From an uncultured Pseudomonadota bacterium (GTDB lineage: Bacteria > Pseudomonadota > Gammaproteobacteria > Burkholderiales > SG8-41), in NCBI GenBank assembly GCA_946885605.1, contig CAMPGR010000011.1, forward strand, positions 1-49,113: a DNA stretch of 49,113 bases, in the 5' to 3' direction. Under the pieces are notes generated by a model. The model saw only the letters and a program-made list of their open reading frames with translations. It did not search any database and was not told the origin of the DNA. Shown in pieces: positions 35,619-47,521 of the stretch (position 1 is the first letter of the stretch; each line of letters opens with the position of its first letter). The position numbers were made by a program, and so were the translations under genes.

Positions 35619-37448
35619 TCATGCGGCTTTCCTTTGCGGACGCGGCGTGCGGCAGGCCGGCCCGGCGTGCGTCATTTCGAGCAGGAACTTCTGCATGTCC
35701 CAGGCGCCCGTCGGGCAGCGCTCCGCGCACAGTCCGCAGTGCAGGCACACGTCCTCGTCTTTCGCCATGATGCGCCCGGTCTTCAAGGCGCCCGACACGT
35801 AGAGATCCTGGGTGAGATTGAGCGCCGGCGCATTGAGGCTCGCCCGCAGCTCCTGCTCCTCGCCGTCCGCGGTGAACGTGATGCAGTCCATGGGACAGAT
35901 GTCCACGCAGGCGTCGCACTCGATACAGAGATTGCCGGTGAATACCGTCTGTACGTCGCAGTTCAGGCAACGCTGCGCTTCGGCGAACGCGGTCTTCGGG
36001 TCGAAACCGAGCTCGACCTCGACCTTGATGTCTTTAAGCGTGATCTTCTTGTCTTTCCACGGCACCTTGTAGCGCTGCTCCGCCGAAATCTGGTTGTCGT
36101 AGCTCCATTCGTGAATGCCCATCTTCTGGGAGACGAGGCTCACTGCAGGCGCGGGCCGTGTCCTGATATCTTCGCCGCTGCACAGCTTGTCGATGGAAAT
36201 CGCGGCTTCGTGGCCGTGCGCGACCGCCCAGATGATGTTCTTCGGCCCGAACGCCGCATCGCCGCCGAAGAAGACCTTGGGATGCGTGGACTGCATGGTC
36301 AGTGTGTCCACGACCGGCATGCCCCACTTATCGAACTCGATGCCGATGTCGCGCTCGATCCACGGAAAAGCGTTCTCCTGACCGATCGCGACCAGCACGT
36401 CGTCGCACTCGAAGAACGGGTCCGGCTCGCCCGTCGGCACCAGTCTGCGGCGACCCTTGTTGTCGTCGTAGACGGCCTTCACTTTCTCGAACGTCATGCC
36501 GACGAGCTTCCCGTTTTGATGCTGGAAGGTCTTCGGCACGAGGTAATTGAGGATGGGGATGCCTTCGTGGATCGCGTCTTCCTTTTCCCACGGCGAGGCT
36601 TTCATCTCCTCGAAGCCGGAGCGCACGATGACTTTCACGTCTTCGCCGCCGAGCCGGCGCGAGGAGCGACAGCAGTCCATCGCCGTATTGCCGCCGCCCA
36701 GGACGATCACGCGCTTGCCGATGCGATTCACATGGCCGAACGCGACGTTGGCGAGCCAGTCGATGCCGATATGGATGTTCGCGGCCGCTTCCTTGCGGCC
36801 CGGGATGTCGAGATCGCGGCCGCGCGGCGCACCGGATCCGACGAACACTGCATCGTAGTTTTCGGCGAGCAGCGCTTTCAGGCTATCGATGCGCGCGCCC
36901 GGCCGGAAATCGACGCCAAGACCGAGTATGTAACCGACTTCCTCATCGATCACCGATTCCGGCAGCCGAAAGCGCGGGATCTGGCTCCTGATCATGCCGC
37001 CGGCACGATGATCGCCATCGAGCACGACGAGTTCGTAGCCGAGGGTCGCGAGATCGCGCGCAACGGTGAGCGAAGCGGGCCCGGCGCCAACGAGTGCAAT
37101 CCGCTTTCCGTTCGGCTGCTTCGGCACCTGCGGGAGCCGGCTTCGGATATCATCCTTGCAGTCCGCGGCGACGCGCTTGAGGCGACAGATCGCCACCGGC
37201 TCCGGCTTCTCGGCGTTGCGCTCCTCGACCCGTCCGCGCCGGCACGCAGGCTCGCACGGCCGGTCACAGGTGCGCCCGAGGATCCCCGGAAACACGTTGG
37301 ATTCCCAGTTGACCATGTACGCATCGCTGTAACGGCCGGCAGCGATCAGTCGGATATATTCGGGAACGGGAGTGTGGGCAGGACACGCCCACTGGCAGTC
37401 CACGACCTTGTGGAAATAGTCGGGATTCTGGATGTCTGTCGGCCTCAA
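35619..37448 (-). CDS. FAD/NAD(P)-binding iron-sulfur oxidoreductase, probable KorC-type electron-transfer subunit
   Basis: A 609-residue GltD-like oxidoreductase with added ferredoxin domain. N-terminal Cys-rich segment (CQWACPAHTPVPEYI, CDRPCEPACRRG, residues 18-72) binds a [4Fe-4S] cluster. RIALVGAGPASL (about 115) is the FAD loop, IVLGGGNTAMDC (about 245) the NAD(P) loop, and VFFGGDAAFGP closes the flavin domain. The C-terminal part has two [4Fe-4S] motifs, CIECDACVDICPMDC and CLHCGLCAERCPTG. The start is a TTG at 37448: the next Met is well inside the conserved domain and GGAGGAG lies 5 nt upstream. It is first in the korC-korA-korB run. A three-subunit Kor enzyme with an FAD subunit is known in Azoarcus-type bacteria; the same role here is inferred. 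Confidence 0.82.
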   Translation of the reverse strand: MRPTDIQNPDYFHKVVDCQWACPAHTPVPEYIRLIAAGRYSDAYMVNWESNVFPGILGRTCDRPCEPACRRGRVEERNAEKPEPVAICRLKRVAADCKDDIRSRLPQVPKQPNGKRIALVGAGPASLTVARDLATLGYELVVLDGDHRAGGMIRSQIPRFRLPESVIDEEVGYILGLGVDFRPGARIDSLKALLAENYDAVFVGSGAPRGRDLDIPGRKEAAANIHIGIDWLANVAFGHVNRIGKRVIVLGGGNTAMDCCRSSRRLGGEDVKVIVRSGFEEMKASPWEKEDAIHEGIPILNYLVPKTFQHQNGKLVGMTFEKVKAVYDDNKGRRRLVPTGEPDPFFECDDVLVAIGQENAFPWIERDIGIEFDKWGMPVVDTLTMQSTHPKVFFGGDAAFGPKNIIWAVAHGHEAAISIDKLCSGEDIRTRPAPAVSLVSQKMGIHEWSYDNQISAEQRYKVPWKDKKITLKDIKVEVELGFDPKTAFAEAQRCLNCDVQTVFTGNLCIECDACVDICPMDCITFTADGEEQELRASLNAPALNLTQDLYVSGALKTGRIMAKDEDVCLHCGLCAERCPTGAWDMQKFLLEMTHAGPACRTPRPQRKAA

Positions 37449-37766
37449 GTCGCTCCTCCGTTACGCCAGTCGTTCTTACTGCTCAGCTGCACCGGGTAGC
37501 GATACAAACGCTTGAGCCCAAAAACGGTTTATCGGCGCCATCGCAAAATAATGCATCTTACGCCTGCGGCGCGCTAGTGAAAAGTTGACACGTTTCAAGC
37601 ACTAGGACAGCAAACTTGAGAGCGCTGTGAAATACCGCTTCCCGGTGTGACCGTATAGGTCGGCTCACCGTTCCGATGAGGCAGGAGCAGCGAAGACCGG
37701 AAGCAGGGCGCCTGGTATGTTGTTGAACGTGTTGGGGAGTTCGTGGCTGGCGCTTAAGGTGCGCGC
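37449..37766. other. Intergenic region upstream of the kor operon
   Basis: About 318 bases without a convincing gene. It should hold the kor promoter on the minus strand. The stretch 37515-37600 is relatively AT-rich for this genome, but no consensus -35/-10 pair could be picked with confidence. A TTGACA occurs on the plus strand near 37585 with no -10 at proper spacing. Confidence 0.5.
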
Positions 37767-38285
37767 TTAGCGGCGCGCGGCCGTGCGCAGGAGCGGTGTT
37801 CGGTTTCGAGGTGGCGTATTTCCGAGCAGCGACGCAATGGCAACCGGTCGGGTGCTTTGCGCCGAAGCGGCCTCCGTCACTTCCACCTCGCGCGCGCCGT
37901 GCTTCCGCAATGCCTCGGCCACACCCCTCTCGCCCTCCTGCTGTGCGCTCTCCACGACAACCACGGCTGCGTCCCGGAGCCCGGCCGTTGCGCCGCTTTC
38001 GGCAAGGGCCTCCGCTGATCGGCAATCGAGCAGATACGTGCTCACCTGCACGCCGTCCGACGCGACGGAAGGCGTGATATCTAGCGCGAGGGCAGCGACT
38101 GCGGCCGGCGCGGATGCGACGGCGGCCGGGTCCGCCCGCCGCACCGGCATGCGCGAGCGCAAGGCGTCGCCTTCAAGGAGAAAAACGCGAATCCGTTCGA
38201 GGCGCGACGAAGAGCGGAGGCACGCGTCCACGGCGAGCAGGGCGTCGACATCCTCTGCAAATCGAGCGCGAACGATGCGCTTCAT
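37767..38285 (-). CDS. Hypothetical protein
   Basis: A 172-residue predicted soluble protein of unknown family. It begins MKRIVRARFAEDVDALLAV and alternates strand-like and helix-like stretches (RIRVFLLEGDAL, VQVSTYLLDC, AAVVVVESAQQEGERGVAEAL, HGAREVEVTEA), then an Arg-rich tail. This could be a small alpha/beta fold, such as an alkaline-shock or stress-type protein, but no match is claimed. An AAGGA lies 11 nt before ATG 38285; a GTG at 38294 is an alternative. The opposite strand is also open here, so being a real gene is likely but not certain. Confidence 0.5.
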   Translation of the reverse strand: MKRIVRARFAEDVDALLAVDACLRSSSRLERIRVFLLEGDALRSRMPVRRADPAAVASAPAAVAALALDITPSVASDGVQVSTYLLDCRSAEALAESGATAGLRDAAVVVVESAQQEGERGVAEALRKHGAREVEVTEAASAQSTRPVAIASLLGNTPPRNRTPLLRTAARR

Positions 38286-38383
38286 GATGCGCACTATCCT
38301 TCGTCCGTGCGGCGGCGTTGGCAGAACAACGCACCCGTAAATGAGCCGGCTGAGCTACGCGGCTCATCGGGCGTTGCGGGAGC

Positions 38384-38605
38384 TCAGCGCTCGCGCTCCG
38401 GCTTCTTGTCCGACGATGGTTTTTCCGGCGCGTCCTTGCTGCCGGGCGAAGTGTCGTGGGGTTGCGTTTGCGCGGGTGGATCGCTCGCCGGGAAGCTCTC
38501 TTCCAGCGCTTCGTCGAGCATGCGCTCTTCGCGCTCGGCGTCGTTCTTCGGCTGCGTATCGACTGCGTGCGGCGTGCGGTTGCGTTTCTGGCGGCTTTGT
38601 TTCAT
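38384..38605 (-). CDS. Small charged protein with LDEALEESFPASDPPA motif
   Basis: The 73-residue, disordered-looking protein is rich in Lys, Arg, Glu, Pro and Ser. It contains the segment RMLDEALEESFPASDPPAQT (about 28-47), a conserved motif I recognise from many short proteobacterial proteins of unknown function. No membrane segment or leader. It is located 73 bp after the lpdA stop and 98 bp before the hypothetical gene, all on the same strand. The ribosome-binding site is weak. Function unknown. Confidence 0.72.
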   Translation of the reverse strand: MKQSRQKRNRTPHAVDTQPKNDAEREERMLDEALEESFPASDPPAQTQPHDTSPGSKDAPEKPSSDKKPERER

Positions 38606-38678
38606 GTGGGATTCCCGGGACTATAGATGTGCGACAGCGTCGCCCGCGTCCCGGTTCCTCGGAATCCCGCCTGCAGCG

Positions 38679-40463
38679 CTATTTGCGCGGCATGTAGAGA
38701 TCGGTGATCGACCCCTCGGCAATTTCCGCAGCGAAGCAAATGGTTTCCGACAGCGTGGGGTGTGGGTGGATCGTAAGGCCGATATCCGCCATGTCCGCGC
38801 CCATTTCCAGCGCAAGGACCGTTTCGGCGACGAGCTCGCCGGCGTTCACACCGACGATCGCCGCGCCGAGCAGACGCCGGCTGGATTTGTCGAAGAGGAG
38901 TTTTGTCATGCCGTCGTCGCGCGCGCTTGCGAGCGCACGTCCGCTCGCCGCCCAGGGAAATACCGCCCTGTCGTACTCCAGGTTGTCGGCTGCCGCCTGC
39001 GTTTCGGTGAGCCCCATCCACGCGATCTCCGGATCGGTGTAGGCAACGGACGGAATCGCGCGCGCATCGAAGTAAGCCTTGTGGCCGGCGATCACTTCGG
39101 CCGCGACCTTGCCCTCGTGCGTGGCTTTGTGCGCGAGCATGGGCTCGCCGCACACGTCGCCGATCGCGTAGATGTGCGCGACATTGGTGCGCATCTGCCT
39201 GTCCACCGGGATGTAACCGCGCGCATCGACGTTCACCCCTGCCGCTTCGGCGCCGATCTCGCCCCCGTTGGGTCGGCGGCCCACCGCCATCAGTACGCCG
39301 TCATAGACCTGAGCCTGGGGCGCCTTGTCACTTTCGAAGGTCGCTTTCAGCCCTCCGGCCTGCGGCTCGATGCGCGCGACCTTGGTGCCGAGCAGAATGG
39401 CCTCGTAGCGCTTCTCGATGCGCTTCTCGAGTACTTTCACGACGTCACGATCCGCGCCGGGAATGAGCCCGTCCATCATTTCCACGACGGTGATGCGGCT
39501 GCCGAGCGCCTCGTAGACGGTCGCCATTTCGAGCCCGATGATGCCCCCGCCGATCACGAGGAGCCGTTTCGGAACCTGCGGCAGCTCGAGCGCACCGGTG
39601 GAATCGAATATGCGGCGGTCCTCGTAGGGAAAGCCCGGAATACGCGCCGCGTTGGAACCCGCTGCGATGATGCAATGATCGAATCCCACGGTCTTCGGTC
39701 CCTCGGCGGTTTCGACCACGATAGCGTTGGGCGACACGAACACACCTCTGCCGACGACGACCTGCACCTTACGCTGGCGCGCGAGACCTGCGAGGCCTCG
39801 TGTCAGCTTGCCGACGACGCCGTTTTTCCATTCGCGCAGTTTCGCGAGATCGATGGCGGGCTTCCCGAAAGCGACGCCCGCATGGGCCATTTCGTCCGCT
39901 TCGGTAATGACCTTCGCGACATGGAGCAGCGCTTTGGAGGGTATGCAGCCCACATTCAGGCACACGCCGCCGAGGGTGGGATAGCGCTCGATCAGCACGA
40001 CTTTCTTGCCGAGATCCGCTGCACGGAAGGCGGCGGTGTAACCGCCGGGGCCCGCGCCGAGAACGGCGACTTCAGCGTGGATGTCCGGCTTGACGCCTGC
40101 GCCGACGCCGGCCCTTACGGCAGGGGGCGTGGCGGGTGCCCGAGCGGAAGGCGGTTGCGGCGTCGGGCCCTTTGCGGCCGGCGCTTCCGCTGGCGCGGGC
40201 GCTTTGGCGGCGACATCCGCCTCGTTCGGCGAGAGCGTAAGGATGATGGATCCCTTCGATACCTTGTCCCCGACCTTCACCTTGAGCGCCTTCACGACGC
40301 CGGCAGCCGGCGAAGGCACGTCCATCGTCGCCTTGTCGGATTCCAGCGTGACGAGCGAGTCTTCCTTGCTCACGCTGTCGCCCGGCTTGACGAGCACATC
40401 GATAACCGGAATGTCCTTGAAATCCCCGATGTCGGGAACCCTGATTTCTATCGTGTCTGCCAT
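38679..40463 (-). CDS. lpdA: Dihydrolipoyl dehydrogenase with N-terminal lipoyl domain
   Basis: The E3 component reoxidises dihydrolipoamide of 2-oxoacid dehydrogenases using NAD+. It is 594 residues: a lipoyl domain (1-80, with lipoate Lys44 in ESDKATMDVP), an Ala/Pro linker (85-120), then the FAD enzyme with AVLGAGPGGYTAA, redox pair C168 and C173 in GGVCLNVGCIPSK, second nucleotide loop VIGGGIIGLEM, and the active-site His in TIHPHPTLSE. E3 with its own lipoyl domain is common for pyruvate dehydrogenase of betaproteobacteria, where it normally follows aceE and aceF. Here it follows proA by 53 bp and no E1 or E2 is in the window. Confidence 0.95.
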   Translation of the reverse strand: MADTIEIRVPDIGDFKDIPVIDVLVKPGDSVSKEDSLVTLESDKATMDVPSPAAGVVKALKVKVGDKVSKGSIILTLSPNEADVAAKAPAPAEAPAAKGPTPQPPSARAPATPPAVRAGVGAGVKPDIHAEVAVLGAGPGGYTAAFRAADLGKKVVLIERYPTLGGVCLNVGCIPSKALLHVAKVITEADEMAHAGVAFGKPAIDLAKLREWKNGVVGKLTRGLAGLARQRKVQVVVGRGVFVSPNAIVVETAEGPKTVGFDHCIIAAGSNAARIPGFPYEDRRIFDSTGALELPQVPKRLLVIGGGIIGLEMATVYEALGSRITVVEMMDGLIPGADRDVVKVLEKRIEKRYEAILLGTKVARIEPQAGGLKATFESDKAPQAQVYDGVLMAVGRRPNGGEIGAEAAGVNVDARGYIPVDRQMRTNVAHIYAIGDVCGEPMLAHKATHEGKVAAEVIAGHKAYFDARAIPSVAYTDPEIAWMGLTETQAAADNLEYDRAVFPWAASGRALASARDDGMTKLLFDKSSRRLLGAAIVGVNAGELVAETVLALEMGADMADIGLTIHPHPTLSETICFAAEIAEGSITDLYMPRK

Positions 40464-40516
40464 GAGTAGAACCTGTCAGCGCCAGTCGGTGAATCGAGCC
40501 ACCCCGCCCCGGCGAT

Positions 40517-41773
40517 TCAGATGCGGATGTGCCCGTCGCCCAGCACCACGTACTTTAGAGATGTGAGACCTTCCAGACCTACGGGCCCGCGCGCATGCAG
40601 CTTGTCGGTGGAGATGCCGATCTCGGCGCCGAGCCCGTATTCATAGCCGTCGGCGAAACGCGGCGAAGCGTTCACCATGACGGAGCTGGAGTCCACCTCC
40701 GCCAGAAACCGCCGCGCACGCGTCCAGTCCTCGGTGACGACCGCATCGGTATGCTGCGAGCCGTAGGTCGCGATGTGCTCGATCGCCTGCTCGAGGTCGT
40801 CCACCACCCGCACCGATAGTATGGCATCCAGGTACTCGGTGTACCAGTCCTCTTCGGTCGCGGGCTTCATTTGCGGAACGATGCGCCGCGCTGTCTCGTC
40901 GCCGCGCAGCTCGATGCCTTTCTCGAGGTAGATGCGGCAGAGTGGAGGCAGGATCTTCTCCGCTACACCGCGCGCGACGAGCAGCGTCTCCATGGTGTTG
41001 CAGGTTCCGAGGCGCTGTGTCTTGGCATTGTCGGCGACGCGTATCGCCTTGTCGAAGTCGGCGCGATCGTCGATGTAAACATGGCATACGCCGTGGAGGT
41101 GCTTGATCATCGGAATGCGCGATTCGCGCATGAGGCGCTCGATCAGCCCCTTGCCTCCGCGCGGCACGATGACGTCGACGTAGTCCTGCATGGTGATGAG
41201 CTCGCCGACCGCCGCCCGGTCGGTCGTCTCGATGACCTGCACGACGGTCTCGGGCAAGCCCACCGCCTTCAAACCCTGGTGCACGCACGCGGCGATCGCC
41301 TGGTTCGAGTGGATCGCCTCGGACCCGCCGCGCAGGATGGCTGCGTTCCCCGATTTGATGCACAGCCCCGCCGCATCGGCTGTCACGTTGGGGCGCGACT
41401 CGTAGATGATCCCGATCACGCCGAGCGGAACGCGCATCTGCCCCACCTGTATGCCGGAAGGGCGGTACTTGAGACCGATGATCTCGCCCACCGGGTCGGG
41501 GAGCGCCGCGACCTGGGCGAGGCCGTCCGCCATTGCTTGAATGGTGCGGTTACTGAGCGTGAGACGATCGATCGAGGCGGAATCGAGCTTCCCTTCCTTC
41601 ACCGCCTCGAGATCGCGTGCGTTGGCTGCGAGGAGATCGGGTGCCGCGCGAACGATGGCGTCCGCCATCGCCTCGAGCGCGCGGTTCTTGGCGCCGGTGT
41701 CCGCGCGTGCGATCTGCCGTGCTGCCGCGCGCGCCTGCCGACCCACGCTCACCATGTAAGTTTGTACGTCCAC
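40517..41773 (-). CDS. proA: Gamma-glutamyl phosphate reductase
   Basis: ProA reduces glutamyl-5-phosphate to the semialdehyde in proline synthesis. It is 418 residues, normal length. The catalytic Cys258 is in [14 protein letters not shown]. Also present: [36 protein letters not shown] and the C-terminal [24 protein letters not shown]. The GTG start at 41773 is supported by GAGGG 5 nt upstream and by the family opening [14 protein letters not shown]; the ATG at 41755 is an alternative. It lies 54 bp after holA; proB is not in the window. Confidence 0.96.
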   Translation of the reverse strand: MDVQTYMVSVGRQARAAARQIARADTGAKNRALEAMADAIVRAAPDLLAANARDLEAVKEGKLDSASIDRLTLSNRTIQAMADGLAQVAALPDPVGEIIGLKYRPSGIQVGQMRVPLGVIGIIYESRPNVTADAAGLCIKSGNAAILRGGSEAIHSNQAIAACVHQGLKAVGLPETVVQVIETTDRAAVGELITMQDYVDVIVPRGGKGLIERLMRESRIPMIKHLHGVCHVYIDDRADFDKAIRVADNAKTQRLGTCNTMETLLVARGVAEKILPPLCRIYLEKGIELRGDETARRIVPQMKPATEEDWYTEYLDAILSVRVVDDLEQAIEHIATYGSQHTDAVVTEDWTRARRFLAEVDSSSVMVNASPRFADGYEYGLGAEIGISTDKLHARGPVGLEGLTSLKYVVLGDGHIRI

Positions 41774-41827
41774 CTATGCCCTCGTCGGCGCGTAGCCGCG
41801 CTCCCCGCATGCCGGGCGGCAAAGACG

Positions 41828-42916
41828 CTAGAACAGTCCTTGCTGGCTGCGTGCGGCCGGGGTTCCGCGCGTTGCGGCCATTCTACCGCGATTCGTACCC
41901 GCGCCGCCGCCGCCCCGGGCGCATCTCAAGGCGAGATGGAGCAGCTCGTCCCACGGATCGCCCTTCGCAAGCCCCTTGATGATGCGATCGATCGCGGCGG
42001 CATGGCGCAACGCCTCGGAAATCTGGGCGAGCGAGAAGCGGCTCAGGTTCTGCTGCATGAGATTCTGGTGCGCGGTCGACCAGATGCGCGCCTCGCGCCA
42101 CAGCATCGACAGTGACTTCCCCGCCGCGACGCCGGCGATCAGCTTCGCGATCGCACGGATTTCCTCGCACATCGCCCACAGCACGAGCGGCGGCGCGGTG
42201 CCTTCGCCTTTGAGGCCATCGAGCATCCGCGCAAGACGCAGCGCTTCGCCCTCGAGCAGCGCCTCGCCCAGATTGAATACGTCGTAACGGGCCACGTCGA
42301 GCACGGCATTGCGCGCCTGGTCGAACGTTATGCGCCCCGGCGGAAAGAGAAGCGCGAGCTTGCGCACTTCCTGGTAGGCGGCCATGAGATTGCCTTCGAC
42401 GCGATTCGCGATGAAGTCGAGGGTCTCCGCGTCGGCTTCCTGTGCCTGCGCCTTGAGCCGCCCCGCGATCCACTGCGGCAGCGTCTTGCGCGGTATCGCT
42501 TTCGCTTCAACGATGACGCCGGAATTGGAAAGCGCCTCGAACCACGCGGACTTCTGCGCGCGCCACTCGATCTCGGGAAGGGCTACGAGCGTCACGGTGT
42601 CGGGCGGCGGCGCTTCGCAATAGGCCTGCAGTGTAGCGGCGCCTTCGACGCCCGGCTTGCCGGTGGGGATGCGCAGCTCCAGCAGCTTGCGCGTGGAAAA
42701 GAGGGACTGGGCGCTGCCGGCCATTACGAGGTCGCGCCATTTGAAGCCCGAGTCGACCGTCAATACCACACGCTCGGTATATCCGGCGCCTCGCGCAGCG
42801 GTGCGGATGCGATCGCCCGCTTCCAGCGCGAGGAGCGGCTCGTCGCCGAATACCGTGTAGAGCGGCCTCAGTTCCCGGGTGAGGTGCTGCGGCAACTGTT
42901 CAGTGCTTATTCTCAT
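41828..42916 (-). CDS. holA: DNA polymerase III delta subunit
   Basis: HolA is the clamp-loader subunit that opens the beta sliding clamp. The 362-residue protein has the typical start MRISTEQLPQHLTRELRPLY, TVFGDEPLLALEAGDRIR in the P-loop-like first domain (lacking Walker motifs, as expected), SLFSTRKLLELRIPTG, and a helical C-terminal domain. ATG 42916 begins the family homology; the frame is open further upstream but that part overlaps lptE in another frame and is not coding. It lies 104 bp after lptE in the leuS-lptE-holA order seen in many beta- and gammaproteobacteria. Confidence 0.93.
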   Translation of the reverse strand: MRISTEQLPQHLTRELRPLYTVFGDEPLLALEAGDRIRTAARGAGYTERVVLTVDSGFKWRDLVMAGSAQSLFSTRKLLELRIPTGKPGVEGAATLQAYCEAPPPDTVTLVALPEIEWRAQKSAWFEALSNSGVIVEAKAIPRKTLPQWIAGRLKAQAQEADAETLDFIANRVEGNLMAAYQEVRKLALLFPPGRITFDQARNAVLDVARYDVFNLGEALLEGEALRLARMLDGLKGEGTAPPLVLWAMCEEIRAIAKLIAGVAAGKSLSMLWREARIWSTAHQNLMQQNLSRFSLAQISEALRHAAAIDRIIKGLAKGDPWDELLHLALRCARGGGGAGTNRGRMAATRGTPAARSQQGLF

Positions 42917-43020
42917 GCTTGCGCCGCCAGGGACGCGAAGAGGAAGGATGCTGGGGATGTTAGCTGTGAATTCGCGAGCGCGCAAAGCGTTCCCACATTG
43001 CTGCCACGCGGGTGGCGCGC

Positions 43021-46247
<3,227 letters not shown>

Positions 46248-46349
46248 TCAGTTGAGGGCGCGATGCTTCGCCGCGTTATTCTCTTGCCTCCCGAATGTTC
46301 TCTTCGATTCCTCGCTCACGATTTCTCGCGAAGGCGCTGGTCGATACTC

Positions 46350-46355
46350 TATAAT
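46350..46355 (+). promoter_or_regulatory. Candidate -10 box for uvrD
   Basis: An exact TATAAT lies 5 bp before a GTG (46361) and 26 bp before an ATG (46382). If it is the -10, the transcript would begin near the GTG, favouring ATG 46382 as the translation start. No clear -35. Confidence 0.4.
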
Positions 46356-46381
46356 CCGGCGTGACTCAGCAAGCCGAACGC

Positions 46382-47521
46382 ATGTCCTCCAGTTTCCTTT
46401 CCGGGCTCAACGAACAGCAGCTCGAGGCCGTCACCCTTCCCCACCAATCCGCTCTCGTCCTCGCCGGCGCCGGCAGTGGCAAGACGCGCGTGCTCACCAC
46501 GCGCATCGCCTGGCTCATCCAGACCGGGCAGATAAGTCCTCAGGGCTTGATCGCGGTGACCTTCACCAACAAGGCGGCGAAGGAGATGCTCACGCGGATC
46601 ACCGCGATGCTGCCCATCAATACCCGCGGGATGTGGGTCGGCACCTTCCACGGCTTGTGCAACCGGCTGCTGCGCACGCACCATCGCGAGGCGGGGCTGC
46701 CGCAGCTCTTTCAGATCCTCGACACCCAGGACCAGCTTGCGCTGATCAAGCGGCTCATGAAGGCGCTCAATATCGACGAGGAGCGCTATCCGCCGCGGCA
46801 GGCGCAGTGGTACGTCGCGGGCAACAAGGAGGAAGGGCGGCGCTCGCAGGACGCCGAAGTCTACGATGACTTCACACGCCGGATGCAGGAGTTCTATGCG
46901 GCCTACGACGAGCTTTGCCAGCGCGAGGGCGTGGTCGATTTCGCCGAGCTGCTGTTGCGCTCGTACGAGCTTCTGTCGCGCAATGCGCTGCTGCGCGAGC
47001 ATTACGCGCGTCGCTTCCGCCATGTCCTCGTCGACGAGTTCCAGGACACGAACCGCTTGCAGTATCGCTGGCTCAAGTTGCTGGCGGGCTCGCCACCCCT
47101 CCGCGCGGACGAGACCGCCCCTCCGGCAACGGGAGGCGAGAGCACGCCCGGGTCGGTGATTTTTGCGGTCGGGGACGACGATCAGTCGATCTACGCGTTT
47201 CGCGGCGCCTCTGCCGCGAACATGCACGACTTGCAGCGCGAGTTCGGAATCGAGCGCGTGATCCGGCTGGAGCAGAACTACCGTTCGCACGGCCACATCC
47301 TCGATGCGGCCAACGCGCTCATACGCCACAATCGCAAGCGTCTCGGCAAGAACCTGTGGACCTCCGACGGCAAGGGTGAGCTGCTGCGCGTGTATGAGGC
47401 GCCGACCGATCTGGACGAGGCGTCGTTCATCGTCGACGAGGTGAAGGCGCTCAACGCAGACGGCGTTGCGCTCCATGCGATCGCGGTGCTCTACCGTTCC
47501 AATGCGCAGTCGCGCGTGCTC
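46382..47521 (+). CDS. uvrD: UvrD/PcrA-type superfamily 1 DNA helicase, N-terminal 380 residues (cut by the palindrome)
   Basis: SF1A 3'-5' DNA helicase of the UvrD/Rep/PcrA family, acting in repair and replication restart. Visible: Q-motif LNEQQLEAV, Walker A AGAGSGKT, Ia VTFTNKAAKEM, GTFHGLCNRLLR, Walker B VDEFQDTN, motif III GDDDQSIYAFRGA and motif IV VIRLEQNYRS. The family length is about 720 residues; here true coding ends at 47521, before helicase motifs V and VI. The frame stays open past the centre only because the mirror strand has no early stop, giving an artefactual 777-residue reading frame. A Pro/Ala-rich insert (SPPLRADETAPPATGGESTP) lies between motifs II and III. ATG 46382 is preferred over GTG 46361. 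Divergent from leuS. Confidence 0.9.

Noticed and set aside
34473..37499. 1008-codon plus-strand open frame opposite the kor genes
   Set aside because: It lies antisense to korC and korA, whose domains and motifs are unambiguous; its translation is Arg/Asp/His-rich without recognisable domains, as expected for the antisense of high-GC genes.
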